From contig JAJDXD010000003.1 of NCBI GenBank assembly GCA_022823405.1, positions 1 to 36,987 on the forward strand: 36,987 nucleotides of DNA, given 5' to 3'. This document shows, one piece after another, positions 8,404-16,957 of this stretch; position 1 is the stretch's first letter; every line of letters starts with the position of its first letter. The notes under the pieces are model-generated. The model did not search any database. It saw only the letters and a program-made list of their open reading frames with translations, and had not been told where the DNA came from. This stretch comes from Gammaproteobacteria bacterium. Its GTDB lineage: Bacteria; Pseudomonadota; Gammaproteobacteria; Arenicellales; JAJDZL01. The translations under genes and the position numbers were made by a program.

Positions 8404-8712
8404 TCATAAGGTCGGCATAAGGCTGGTTTCGTTTCCGTTTTTTGGCGCCGGTTTCGCGATTTGTGGAACTGGCGCTGGACATCCTGGCTTCCAATCCTGT
8501 ATCGTCTGCCAGGACGGTCACCGTGGACTAAGGTGCAGGTCACGCGCAGATTCACAAAACCTTTCTTCAAAGTGATGACATGCGTTTCAGTGCCAGTTCC
8601 TGTTGAGGCTGAATCAGCCTCAACATCAATCATTCATGATTGCCAACTGGTCAACCGCACTCTGAATCGATCCGCGGGTTGCGCATAAGTGTCGCTTTGC
8701 ACCTTGATTCTG
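8404..8712. other. intergenic region between convergent operons, with two hairpins
   Basis: No gene is supported here. A perfect 10-bp stem, GTTGAGGCTG/CAGCCTCAAC, with a 3-base loop lies at 8602-8624. A second, looser hairpin, GCGCCGGTT/AACTGGCGC (8445-8475, one G-T pair), lies 40 bases after the permease stop. Neither is followed by a clean T tract on either strand. They could act as transcript 3'-end stabilisers or weak bidirectional terminators between the betaine operon and the convergent fghA gene. Confidence 0.5.
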
Positions 8713-9555
8713 TCAAATCGATCCGTTCAGTCTCGACGCGTGAAACTGAATGTGGTCTTCGATAAAACTAGAAATGAAATAGTAGCTGTGATCATAACCT
8801 GGCTGCATGCGAAGCTGCAAGGACTGGCCGGCTGCTTCACAGGCAGCGGAAAGAAGTTCGGGTTTCAACTGTTCTTCCAGAAAACCGTCTGCCTCACCTT
8901 GATCGACTAGTATGGTTTGGCTCCTGAATCCGCGATTGATGAGTTCGATTGCATCATAGTCAGACCACAAAGTTTCATCCAGTCCCAAATAGCCGCTCAA
9001 TGTCTTTCGACCCCACGGGCATTGGCTCGGAGCACAAATGGGTGCAAACGCAGATAATGAGTGAAACAGGTTCGCGTTCTTGAGGCCAATTGTCAACGCT
9101 CCGTGCCCACCCATGGAATGCCCGGTTATTCCCTGCCGGGAAGGGTTTGCGGGAAAGTTTGAAATCACCAGATCCTGAAGTTCACGGGTAATGTAGGTAT
9201 ACATCTGGTAGTTGCGCGACCAAGGCGATTCAGTCGCATCAACATAGAAACCAGCACCGGTACCAAAATCATAGGTGTCGTCTTCTCCCGGGATGCCGGC
9301 GCCGCGGGGACTGGTATCCGGTGCGACCACAATCAGGTTATGGCGAGATGCAAACTGCTGAGCGCCAGCCTTGACTGTAAAGTTCTCTTCCGTACAAGTC
9401 AGCCCTGACAAAAACCATAGGACTGGACAATGTGACTCAGTTGCTGCCGGCGGCAAATAGACCGAAAACTGCATCGGTGTACCGGTGCATTGCGACTCGT
9501 GTCGATAAATGCCCTGGACACCGCCAAACGATCGATGTTCGCTAACGACTTCCAT
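8713..9555 (-). CDS. fghA: S-formylglutathione hydrolase
   Basis: This serine hydrolase of about 280 residues cleaves S-formylglutathione to formate and glutathione, the second step of formaldehyde detoxification. Counting from a TTG three bases upstream, the nucleophile Ser148 sits in GHSMGGHGAL, the acid is Asp224 (DQGEADGFL), and the base is His257 (GYDHSYYFISSFIEDH). The family stretches VLWFLSGLTCTEENF and APDTSPRG are present. I chose the ATG at 9555. The gene follows frmA by 8 bases in the same direction, so the two should be co-transcribed. Length and all motifs match FghA/esterase D. Confidence 0.95.
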   Translation of the reverse strand: MEVVSEHRSFGGVQGIYRHESQCTGTPMQFSVYLPPAATESHCPVLWFLSGLTCTEENFTVKAGAQQFASRHNLIVVAPDTSPRGAGIPGEDDTYDFGTGAGFYVDATESPWSRNYQMYTYITRELQDLVISNFPANPSRQGITGHSMGGHGALTIGLKNANLFHSLSAFAPICAPSQCPWGRKTLSGYLGLDETLWSDYDAIELINRGFRSQTILVDQGEADGFLEEQLKPELLSAACEAAGQSLQLRMQPGYDHSYYFISSFIEDHIQFHASRLNGSI

Positions 9556-9563
9556 CAATTCTG

Positions 9564-10676
9564 TCAGTTGAATTCAATCACGCTACGAATCGATTTCCCT
9601 GCATGCATCAGGTCAAATGCATTGTTGATCTGCGACAGCGGCATCTTGTGAGTAATCATCTCATCAATATTGATCTTGCCATCCATGTACCAGTCGACAA
9701 TTTTCGGTACATCAGTTCTGCCCCTGGCTCCGCCAAATGCGGTGCCACGCCAGACGCGCCCAGTAACCAGCTGGAAGGGCCGAGTACTGATTTCCTGACC
9801 CGCACCAGCCACACCAATGATGATGCTCTCACCCCAGCCCTTGTGGCAACATTCCAGTGCTGCGCGCATGAGACCGACGTTTCCGACACACTCAAAACTG
9901 AAATCTGCACCACCTCCGGTCAGTGATACGATGTATGGAGCCAAATCGTCTTCGACTTCATTCGGGTTGACAAAGTGTGTCATGCCGAATGCTGTTGCAA
10001 GCTCTTCACGGGCTGGATTGATATCGACTCCCACTATCATGTCGGCACCGGCAATTCTGGCACCCTGGATCACGTTAAGACCAATTCCACCCAGACCAAA
10101 GACGACAACATTGTCACCAGGCTGTACCTTGGCAGTATTAATCACGGCACCGATTCCGGTCGTGACGCCGCAGCCAATGTAACAAACCTTGTCAAATGGT
10201 GCATCTTCTCGAATCTTGGCCACGGCAATTTCAGGTACCACGGTGTAATTTGAAAAAGTCGAGGTTCCCATGTAGTGGTAAACGGTATCTGCACCGATTG
10301 AAAAGCGGCTGGTGCCATCTGGCATGATGCCCTGACCTTGGGTTTCTCGTATCGCCTGACAGAGATTGGTCTTACCACTGGTACAGTAATCGCACTGACG
10401 GCATTCAGGTGTATAGAGCGGGATCACGTGATCACCCTTCTTGACAGTGGTAACGCCAGCACCAACATCGACGACCACACCTGCACCTTCGTGACCCAGG
10501 ATGGCGGGGAAAATGCCTTCTGGGTCAGCACCCGACAAAGTGAATTCGTCGGTATGGCAGACTCCGGTCGCCTTGACCTCAATCAGAACTTCGCCAGCTT
10601 TCGGACCATCAAGTTCAACTGTTTCAATTTGTAGTGGTTTGCCTGCTTCGTAGGCAACGGCTGCTTCAGTTTGCAC
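9564..10676 (-). CDS. frmA: S-(hydroxymethyl)glutathione dehydrogenase / class III alcohol dehydrogenase
   Basis: This 370-residue zinc enzyme oxidises S-hydroxymethylglutathione with NAD to S-formylglutathione. Catalytic zinc ligands are Cys40 ([12 protein letters not shown]), His62 (GHEGAG) and Cys169 ([10 protein letters not shown]). The structural zinc is held by Cys92, 95, 98 and 106 ([16 protein letters not shown]). The nucleotide-binding motif is [11 protein letters not shown]. The start is GTG, with AAGGAG 10-15 bases upstream on the minus strand. It is the first gene of an frmA-fghA pair; no frmR repressor gene is adjacent. It would deal with formaldehyde from demethylation of betaine or methylated amines, though that source is inferred. 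Confidence 0.96.
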   Translation of the reverse strand: MQTEAAVAYEAGKPLQIETVELDGPKAGEVLIEVKATGVCHTDEFTLSGADPEGIFPAILGHEGAGVVVDVGAGVTTVKKGDHVIPLYTPECRQCDYCTSGKTNLCQAIRETQGQGIMPDGTSRFSIGADTVYHYMGTSTFSNYTVVPEIAVAKIREDAPFDKVCYIGCGVTTGIGAVINTAKVQPGDNVVVFGLGGIGLNVIQGARIAGADMIVGVDINPAREELATAFGMTHFVNPNEVEDDLAPYIVSLTGGGADFSFECVGNVGLMRAALECCHKGWGESIIIGVAGAGQEISTRPFQLVTGRVWRGTAFGGARGRTDVPKIVDWYMDGKINIDEMITHKMPLSQINNAFDLMHAGKSIRSVIEFN

Positions 10677-10718
10677 TTTCTGAACTCCTTATCTTGTACG
10701 TTGTAGTGTTTTCAGTTG

Positions 10719-10749
10719 ATTATATGTTCACGAAAATGCAGAATTGAAA
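10719..10749 (-). promoter_or_regulatory. probable frmA promoter
   Basis: On the minus strand a perfect TATAAT (plus-strand ATTATA, 10719-10724) lies about 43 bases before the frmA start. The best -35 is TTTCAA (plus TTGAAA, 10744-10749) at a long 19-base spacing, so only the -10 box is convincing. An upstream activator may be needed. Confidence 0.4.
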
Positions 10750-11009
10750 TCTCCTTTGCTCAGAAAAACACCCGCTATTTCGCTTGTGGTTTTCTAGCAG
10801 TATCCTGATACCAACAACCCCGTGCGACCAGCAGCACAACAACGACGATGATTTAGAAGGAGGTCTTTCCCATCAATTCAGCCAATTCGAGAAGAAAAGT
10901 TCTGTCCATGACGTTTGTGGTTCCAAAACCACCTGACTGAATGAGGGAATGGTTTTGTCGGTCGGATATTTTTCCGTCAGTTCGTAATTCCTGGTAATCA
11001 ATTTGCAGA
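10750..11009. other. intergenic region upstream of frmA, with one hairpin
   Basis: No gene is supported between the frmA promoter and the end of the flavin-reductase/LysR-domain gene. A stem-loop GTGGTT-CCAA-AACCAC (10917-10932) lies about 80 bases beyond the stop of that minus-strand gene and could be part of its 3' end, but no T tract follows. An AGAAGGAGG purine run at 10855-10863 precedes no convincing reading frame. Confidence 0.4.
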
Positions 11010-12191
11010 CTAAACGGTCCCAAACTTGGAAAAGTAGGCCTTGCAAAACTCCTGAAATTCATAGGCAGGTTTGGACAGTTCAACATTTTTTCGACGAACA
11101 AGGGCAACTTGACTGGGTTCAACATTCGCCATCAGCTGCCGACTGACCAATGCAAGCCCGTCATATGTCATTGGCGAAGCTGGTTTTGTTGCGAGCAGCG
11201 TGTAGCCCAGACCGTGTCCAACCAGACCGCGCACCATTTCAAAGCTTGAAGATCGATATGCGATCTGTGGCGTAACGCCTGATGCTTTGAGAATTCCAAT
11301 GAAGTAATCACCGCTTGGTGGTGCATCCAAAAGCACCATTGGATATTGGTCAAGATCAAATGGAGTCAGTGTCGATTGTTCAGCCAGTGGGTGCCCTTCC
11401 GCGAGCAATACGTATGGATTTAGCTTTGTCAGAAGGGCAACATCCAAGTCTTGCGGGAGATCTAGGTCATATAGCAGTGCAATTTCGACTTCACCCGCCA
11501 GCAGGCTTTCCTGAACCTTTCGCTGATCGCCTTCAATTAACTTAATTGATCGGGTTGGATCCTTTGTCATCAGGTTTCGAATAATTTCCGGCACAAAATA
11601 AGGACCAAAGGTGTGAAAGCAACCGACAGTCAGTTGATTCTCCTTATCTCTATGCACTGCATTGATTGAAGCGGTATGCTGAATTCTTGAAGTGGCACCG
11701 TAAGCCCGATTGGCATAAATCAGTGGCGAACCTCGCTGGGCAACAAAGATATCGGCCACCTCACCAAAACATACGTGATGGGTGCCGACCAGATTCGATG
11801 AAATCAATCGACAGTCGAATGCGACCAGTGGATCAACTACGCGAGGTGCTCCTGACGGCATTAGAGTCCATTCAGCACATTCAAACTTGTCAGCAAATTG
11901 ATCAATGTGGCGTCCGGCAAAAGTATCCGATACAAATGCCTGGTCATCCCTTAAGACATTCACACAAAAGACTCCGTTTTCGATGATTTTCTGTGCTGTC
12001 GGGCTTAAGCGGTTAATGCAAACCAAAAGTGTTGGTTTGGGTGTATCAGCCGACACAGATGACATTGCCGAAACAGTCACTCCGGCTCGTCCGGCAGCGC
12101 CATCAGTCGTGACGACGTTGACGGTACACGCTGCATGACTCATGCCTTCAAGAAATTGATCTCGAATTCCAGACTTCAGCTCATTGGACAT
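11010..12191 (-). CDS. flavin-reductase-like domain fused to a LysR-type effector-binding domain
   Basis: This protein of about 393 residues joins two families not normally found in one chain. Residues about 7-165 look like the FMN-binding flavin-reductase family (FLEGMSHAACTVNVVTTDG, GVTVSAMSSVS, PTLLVCINRLSPTAQKI, FCVNVLRDDQ, HHVCFGEV). After a short linker, residues about 188-388 match the LysR substrate-binding fold (TVGCFHTFGPYFVPEIIRNL, IKLIEGDQRKVQESLLAGEV, EIALLYDLDLP, GLGYTLLATKPA). No helix-turn-helix is present, so it should not bind DNA as a LysR regulator would. I prefer the ATG at 12191; a GTG at 12212 would add seven residues. A 26-base palindrome lies just upstream. It may be a ligand-controlled flavin reductase. 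Confidence 0.85.
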   Translation of the reverse strand: MSNELKSGIRDQFLEGMSHAACTVNVVTTDGAAGRAGVTVSAMSSVSADTPKPTLLVCINRLSPTAQKIIENGVFCVNVLRDDQAFVSDTFAGRHIDQFADKFECAEWTLMPSGAPRVVDPLVAFDCRLISSNLVGTHHVCFGEVADIFVAQRGSPLIYANRAYGATSRIQHTASINAVHRDKENQLTVGCFHTFGPYFVPEIIRNLMTKDPTRSIKLIEGDQRKVQESLLAGEVEIALLYDLDLPQDLDVALLTKLNPYVLLAEGHPLAEQSTLTPFDLDQYPMVLLDAPPSGDYFIGILKASGVTPQIAYRSSSFEMVRGLVGHGLGYTLLATKPASPMTYDGLALVSRQLMANVEPSQVALVRRKNVELSKPAYEFQEFCKAYFSKFGTV

Positions 12192-12213
12192 GACTCGAAC
12201 CGCTTGTCTCACT

Positions 12214-12239
12214 CAATTTTGTTGATATCGACAAAATTG
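12214..12239. promoter_or_regulatory. 26-base near-perfect palindrome, candidate operator
   Basis: CAATTTTGT (12214-12222) and ACAAAATTG (12231-12239) are perfect 9-base arms around TGATATCG, whose core GATATC is itself palindromic, so only one base pair of 13 breaks symmetry. It lies 22 bases upstream of the ATG of the flavin-reductase/LysR-domain gene and in the divergent region shared with the acyl-CoA synthetase gene. A dimeric regulator site is likely. Confidence 0.6.
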
Positions 12240-12372
12240 GATTTTAGCAGTTCGCTACATTCAATTGAGTGGTCTCAAATCGCATGGTTGGAAATACTAG
12301 CTCACTTGACGAACTTTACCAACGATCAAGCTTTATCTGCTGTCGCCAGCCTTCATGAATCGGCTGAATCTC

Positions 12373-12402
12373 TTGACATCGCTATCGAATTGAGTTTATA
12401 AG
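12373..12402 (+). promoter_or_regulatory. sigma-70 promoter of the acyl-CoA synthetase gene
   Basis: A perfect -35 TTGACA (12373-12378) is followed after 18 bases by TATAAG (12397-12402), or after 17 bases by TTATAA. Transcription would start near 12409, leaving a leader of roughly 190 bases before the ATG at 12603. Nothing recognisable as a riboswitch was seen in that leader. Confidence 0.6.
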
Positions 12403-12602
12403 AATTGGCAGAATCATAGCATGCGTTAACTTTGCCAAATCAAACCATTAAGTCTGTTTCAAACCGTTTTAGTTCGTTGATTTTCAATCAAAATTGCGAA
12501 ACCCGATTGACAGATAAATGTCAGAAATAATTCAGTTCTCTGCAGGTTGCACGTGGAGTCGGATAAATCTGCAAATCGCAGCAAACCCAAAGGTGAAACA
12601 AA

Positions 12603-14336
12603 ATGTCAAATCAGAATGATCAACTGAGTGAGGAAATGACCACTTTGAACACAGGTTCGACCGCTGATACGACTAGTAAGCCTTCCTACTTTCGCGGAAC
12701 TACGGAACCGCAATTTGCCAGCATAACCATTCCGCGTCTCTTATCGGCAACGGCTGACATGTTTCCAAAAAAGGAGGCACTCGTGTTCCTGGAGCAAAAC
12801 ATCAGGATGAGCTACGAGGAACTTGAAAGGACAGTTGATGAACTTGCTGCCGGCATACACACACTTGGCATGGTCAAAGGTGATCGAATTGGTATCTGGT
12901 CTCCAAATCGATACGAATGGGTGCTAACCCAGTTTGCGGCGGCACGTCTCGGTCTGGTGCTGGTGAACATCAACCCGGCGTATCGATTATCCGAACTTGA
13001 ATACGCACTAAACAAGGTTGGGTGCAAAGCGATTGTCTGCGCTAAATCCTTTAAGTCGTCGGATTACATCGGAATGCTTCGGAAACTCGCACCGGAACTT
13101 GATTCCTGTGAACCTGGACAATTGCAATCCGAAAAGCTTCCACAGCTTCGAACTGTTGTGGTCATGGATGATGATCCCGGTCCAGGTGTTTTTTCCTTCA
13201 ATCACCTTTCGAAACTTGGGGGTCCAGAAGATTTGAGCCGAATGCCAGACATCAACAAGGATCTCAATCCCGAAGATGCCATCAACATTCAATTCACGTC
13301 TGGAACGACTGGACAGCCAAAGGGAGCAATGCTGTCACATTTCAACATCATCAACAATGCCCGGTTTTGCACCAGCCTAATAGACATGACAGAAAAAGAC
13401 CGACTGGCTATTCCAGTTCCTTTGTATCACTGTTTTGGAATGGCCATGGGAGTTATAGGCGTACTCAGTAAAGGTGCAACAATGATCTTCCCGGGCGAGG
13501 CATTCAATCCAGCGCAAACACTGGATGCCCTGGAAAAAGAACGGTGCACGGCGGTTTATGGCGTACCCACCATGTTTGTTGCAATGTTAGAAGACCTGGA
13601 GCAGAAACCTCGTGACCTCTCCAGTATGCGAACAGGAATTATGGCTGGTGCACCCTGTCCGGTTGAGGTGATGCGACGAATCTATACAGAAATGAATATG
13701 CCAGAAGTGACAATTTGTTACGGTATGACTGAAACTTCCCCTGTGTCCTTTCAAGGTGCTACAGATGATCCAATCGATAAACGCTGCAAAACCATCGGTC
13801 GAGTGCATCCCCATCTGGAGGTCAAAATTATTGATCCGAATGGAGCGATTGTTCCCATAGGAACCAAGGGCGAACTTTGCACTCGAGGGTATGCAGTCAT
13901 GATGGGCTACTGGGATGATGAAGCCAGAACCCGAGAAAGCATCGTGGACAAATGGATGCATTCAGGAGATCTTGGCATTTTCGATGAAGAGGGTTACTGC
14001 TCCATCGTTGGCCGAGTTAAAGACATGATCATCCGCGGTGGAGAGAACATTTATCCTCGCGAAATTGAAGAATTTCTGATTCGAAATCCGAAAGTCAGTG
14101 ATGTTCAGATATTCGGAATCCCAGATGAAAAGTATGGAGAAGTGGTTTGCGCATGGGTCATCGCAAAACCCGGTGTCGATGTGGATGAATCAGAACTTCG
14201 AGAGTTTTGTCAGGACCAGATCTCACACTTCAAGATTCCTGCCCACTTCAAATTTGTGGAAGAATTTCCGATGACCATTACAGGCAAACCGCAAAAGTTT
14301 GTGATGCGGGACAAGATGGTAGAAATGCTGGGGTAG
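12603..14336 (+). CDS. AMP-dependent acyl-CoA synthetase (ACSF2-like fatty-acid CoA ligase)
   Basis: This 577-residue adenylate-forming enzyme activates a carboxylic acid to its CoA thioester. The phosphate-binding loop FTSGTTGQPKGAMLS is at about 231-245. Further core motifs are VPLYHCFGMAMG, YGMTETSPVSF, the HSGDLG hinge-region Asp and GRVKDMIIRGGENIYPREIE. The catalytic C-terminal Lys is probably in TITGKPQKF. The overall pattern, including CTAVYGVPTMFVAMLE and MRTGIMAGAPCP, matches medium-chain acyl-CoA synthetases of the ACSF2 group. AAAGGTG precedes the ATG. It stands alone, convergent with the DMFase-like cluster. The chain length of the acid cannot be read from the sequence. Confidence 0.92.
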   Translation: MSNQNDQLSEEMTTLNTGSTADTTSKPSYFRGTTEPQFASITIPRLLSATADMFPKKEALVFLEQNIRMSYEELERTVDELAAGIHTLGMVKGDRIGIWSPNRYEWVLTQFAAARLGLVLVNINPAYRLSELEYALNKVGCKAIVCAKSFKSSDYIGMLRKLAPELDSCEPGQLQSEKLPQLRTVVVMDDDPGPGVFSFNHLSKLGGPEDLSRMPDINKDLNPEDAINIQFTSGTTGQPKGAMLSHFNIINNARFCTSLIDMTEKDRLAIPVPLYHCFGMAMGVIGVLSKGATMIFPGEAFNPAQTLDALEKERCTAVYGVPTMFVAMLEDLEQKPRDLSSMRTGIMAGAPCPVEVMRRIYTEMNMPEVTICYGMTETSPVSFQGATDDPIDKRCKTIGRVHPHLEVKIIDPNGAIVPIGTKGELCTRGYAVMMGYWDDEARTRESIVDKWMHSGDLGIFDEEGYCSIVGRVKDMIIRGGENIYPREIEEFLIRNPKVSDVQIFGIPDEKYGEVVCAWVIAKPGVDVDESELREFCQDQISHFKIPAHFKFVEEFPMTITGKPQKFVMRDKMVEMLG

Positions 14337-14411
14337 ACTTACCTATTGGTGAGTCTGACGCCAAGTCTGTTCTCACAGGCTGATAATTCGGCAGTGAATA
14401 CCCAATCATTC

Positions 14412-16643
14412 TCACATGACTGGAAAAGGTGTTGGGTCAAGAAAACGCTGCAGCACATTGCCTGTAATTCGCGCAATATCGTTATTGTAGTCGGCGTGAG
14501 AAAGACTGCCGCACCAAGCGATGGAACCGGTCGAAAATACAGCACCGCCCTTCGGGGTTTCGAAAAATACCATCTCTGCTCGAATAATCTCTGCTTCCGA
14601 CCCGCCTAAACCCGGGGCCGGGTCATCCATGTCTTCCGGCGTCATCAAATAGAGATCTGAATGGCGCTCTGAGGTTGCCAGTACTAATGTATTTGGTGGT
14701 GTACCCCACGCATGGTTTGTTGCATCCAGCTCCAGACCAGCCGCACCGCCACCAGACAAGCCGTAATCGCCGACAACTGGCCCCTCGACTCCTTCAAAAA
14801 TAAACGACACACGTGGGTCGCGGCTGGCTTCTGTCAGAATGTATGGCGACGAGCAATCAAACCCCTGTGAAACCATACCGATGCCTACCAACTCATTCGG
14901 CGCTCGACCGTTACGTCGCCAAAGCCCCGTGTACTCGCCTGTAAAACTGGCATAAAACTCCCCAGGTGGAGGCGGATACACGCGAATTCCATCTTCTGAT
15001 TTTCTACACTCAATGACACCTGGAAGTGTCGGATGAAAACTCACCCTCCAGTAAAAACCGTTACCGCCAAGATACATCAGACGACCGCCAGCATTAAGAT
15101 ACGACTGAAGACCATCCAGCATCCCAACCGAATAATACTCTGGGTGGGTACCTGTGATTACCGCCTTATAGCCTTCTAGAACCTGGCCACCTTCATTTTC
15201 CAGATCTTCGTCTGTGATCACATCAAACGGCTGTTCCAACTGATCAAGCCAACCCAAAATATGGGTATCTGCGTTAAATTGCCACAGATTTGAACCGACA
15301 CCTCCCAGGTGGCCGATCTGCCTGGGTTGCATTTGAACGATGGGTCTGAGACGTGATGAGTAGTAGACGCCACTTCCATCATTGTGCACATCGTAAAAAG
15401 ACAACCCAATTTCGGGGTGAGTCTGCATAAAAAGATCGATCGGATTCATCTGCACCAGGCGTCCGGTTACGATTTCAGTTTCCGGTACATCAATGCCAAT
15501 CCGATTATTCGCATAAGCCATGTAACTGGCACTTGGCAGGATGAATGCGACAGGGGCAGATCGGGTGCCGCGTGGCGGCCGCACTGCGAAGGGAGTGTAG
15601 TACTCCTCAGACCCGCTTTGCAGATGAACGGCATAAACGCCGCTTTTCAAACTATCAGGTAGCTTGACTTCTATATCGGTTTCCCATTCACAGTCGTAAA
15701 GATCGTCATCATGAAAATGGATTGCCGCATAGTGATCAAAGTTGTTCTTCCAGCAATGTTCATCACCATTCCAAAAGTGACCTGTGACTCCACGGGCGGG
15801 AAGATTAACCAGAAGTCCGTTCAGCTGATTTTCTGACGCATCAATAATCCTGTCCGTTGAAATTCCAACAGAAAAATCCCACGCGGCAATCAGTTCTCGA
15901 TCTTCAGCAGTGCCAGGATTCACCTTTTCGTATTCATCCAATAATCGTGTAAAAATTTTCGGTGCTTCAATGCGACCATTGAAATGCTCAAGTGCTGGAC
16001 GTTCACACCCGCTGTGGGCAGCGATCATGATGACTGCATCAGACCCCGCTTCAAATGTACCTATCGTGCTAACTTTCGAATTTTTGTGTCTATCCTGTAC
16101 CTTCGGGGTAGAAATCTGCGGCACTTGAAAAACCGTAAGCGTTCGTGAGTCAGCGTCAAATTCTCCAGTTACCAGATACCATCGCTGCGCGAAAAGCGGT
16201 GATCCTGTTGAAATGCTATCGCTATTACCCTGCAATTCGGTGACTTGAAATGCGAGTGCACCAGCCGCGTCCATGTAGAGTCTGAAACCTGCACATGAAT
16301 TCGGATCCTCGTAGCTCAAGATCGTCTGTGGACCGCAACCCGGCAAGGTTGGCCATATCAGTGCCTGCATGCTGAATGACTTACCCATATCCAGAGGTGG
16401 TGCGCCTTCGACGATGCCATAGGACCCCGCATGAATGGGTTGAAATCTACCCGGAATTGGGCCACCGAGATCGAGGTCAACGACTTCTTCTCGATAACCT
16501 GGACCCGACGGGTTGACATCACCCTGAATGACCCGAATCAATCTGGCATGGTAATGGTCCAGACCATCACAACTCACCTTAACCTGAACGGATCCACCCG
16601 GTGCAACACTGATTCGATCGGTGTATGCCAGGATGCGTGTCAT
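14412..16643 (-). CDS. N,N-dimethylformamidase-like enzyme, large (beta) subunit
   Basis: The 743-residue protein matches the large subunit of N,N-dimethylformamidase in length (about 760 residues in Paracoccus) and layout. It has an N-terminal beta domain, a LamG-like jelly roll at about 85-250 (FSMQALIWPTLP, FRLYMDAAGALAFQV), then a catalytic domain with a glutamine-amidotransferase-like fold. Known DMFase holds iron with two Tyr and one Glu. Here the candidates by spacing are Tyr377 (ASYMAYANNR), Tyr417 (LSFYDVHNDG) and Glu502 (TGTHPEYYS). I chose the ATG at 16643 because it overlaps the small-subunit stop (ATGA). DMFase releases dimethylamine and formate, but the cluster suggests a larger amide substrate. 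It is the last gene of the minus-strand operon. Confidence 0.85.
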   Translation of the reverse strand: MTRILAYTDRISVAPGGSVQVKVSCDGLDHYHARLIRVIQGDVNPSGPGYREEVVDLDLGGPIPGRFQPIHAGSYGIVEGAPPLDMGKSFSMQALIWPTLPGCGPQTILSYEDPNSCAGFRLYMDAAGALAFQVTELQGNSDSISTGSPLFAQRWYLVTGEFDADSRTLTVFQVPQISTPKVQDRHKNSKVSTIGTFEAGSDAVIMIAAHSGCERPALEHFNGRIEAPKIFTRLLDEYEKVNPGTAEDRELIAAWDFSVGISTDRIIDASENQLNGLLVNLPARGVTGHFWNGDEHCWKNNFDHYAAIHFHDDDLYDCEWETDIEVKLPDSLKSGVYAVHLQSGSEEYYTPFAVRPPRGTRSAPVAFILPSASYMAYANNRIGIDVPETEIVTGRLVQMNPIDLFMQTHPEIGLSFYDVHNDGSGVYYSSRLRPIVQMQPRQIGHLGGVGSNLWQFNADTHILGWLDQLEQPFDVITDEDLENEGGQVLEGYKAVITGTHPEYYSVGMLDGLQSYLNAGGRLMYLGGNGFYWRVSFHPTLPGVIECRKSEDGIRVYPPPPGEFYASFTGEYTGLWRRNGRAPNELVGIGMVSQGFDCSSPYILTEASRDPRVSFIFEGVEGPVVGDYGLSGGGAAGLELDATNHAWGTPPNTLVLATSERHSDLYLMTPEDMDDPAPGLGGSEAEIIRAEMVFFETPKGGAVFSTGSIAWCGSLSHADYNNDIARITGNVLQRFLDPTPFPVM

Positions 16644-16957
16644 GCCAACTCCTGCTCGAGATCCTGGCCCGTACTCTCTTTCCACCTACGCTTGAAAACA
16701 TCCCACTCAGCTTCGGCAAGATCGGTGTACTCGATTTCGCTGATGATTTCAATGGGCTCGCCGCGCGACTCTGGCATGCGTCCCAGATTCCAGCGGCGAA
16801 AAGGTTCCTTGACAATCAGAACGTACTTTCCCTTTTTTGGTCCGCCGCGCAGGAGATTCAGGACTCTTTGCAGTCCGGGACTCGGTGTACCGAGTGGGTT
16901 GGCCCTGAATTCTACTGCGTATTTAAGATCCTCATCAGACAGTCGATATCTTGACAT
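16640..16957 (-). CDS. N,N-dimethylformamidase-like enzyme, small (alpha) subunit
   Basis: This is a 105-residue protein; the ATG at 16957 overlaps the aminotransferase stop (TGATG), and its own stop overlaps the large-subunit start. The small DMFase subunit in Paracoccus is about 15 kDa; this one is shorter at its N-terminus. Recalled family features are present: an ANPLG segment followed by PSPGLQRVLNLLR (residues 19-37), a KGKYVLIVKEPFRRWNLGRM strand-and-Arg region (42-61), and a C-terminal acidic helix with EAEWDVFKRRW. In DMFase the small subunit caps the large one. The identification rests on these motifs plus strict adjacency to the large-subunit gene. Confidence 0.75.
   Translation of the reverse strand: MSRYRLSDEDLKYAVEFRANPLGTPSPGLQRVLNLLRGGPKKGKYVLIVKEPFRRWNLGRMPESRGEPIEIISEIEYTDLAEAEWDVFKRRWKESTGQDLEQELA

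Noticed and set aside
12135..12401. 88-residue plus-strand open frame crossing the start of the flavin-reductase/LysR-domain gene
   Set aside because: It is antisense to that gene's 5' end, contains the palindrome and the promoter of the acyl-CoA synthetase gene, and has no recognisable product.
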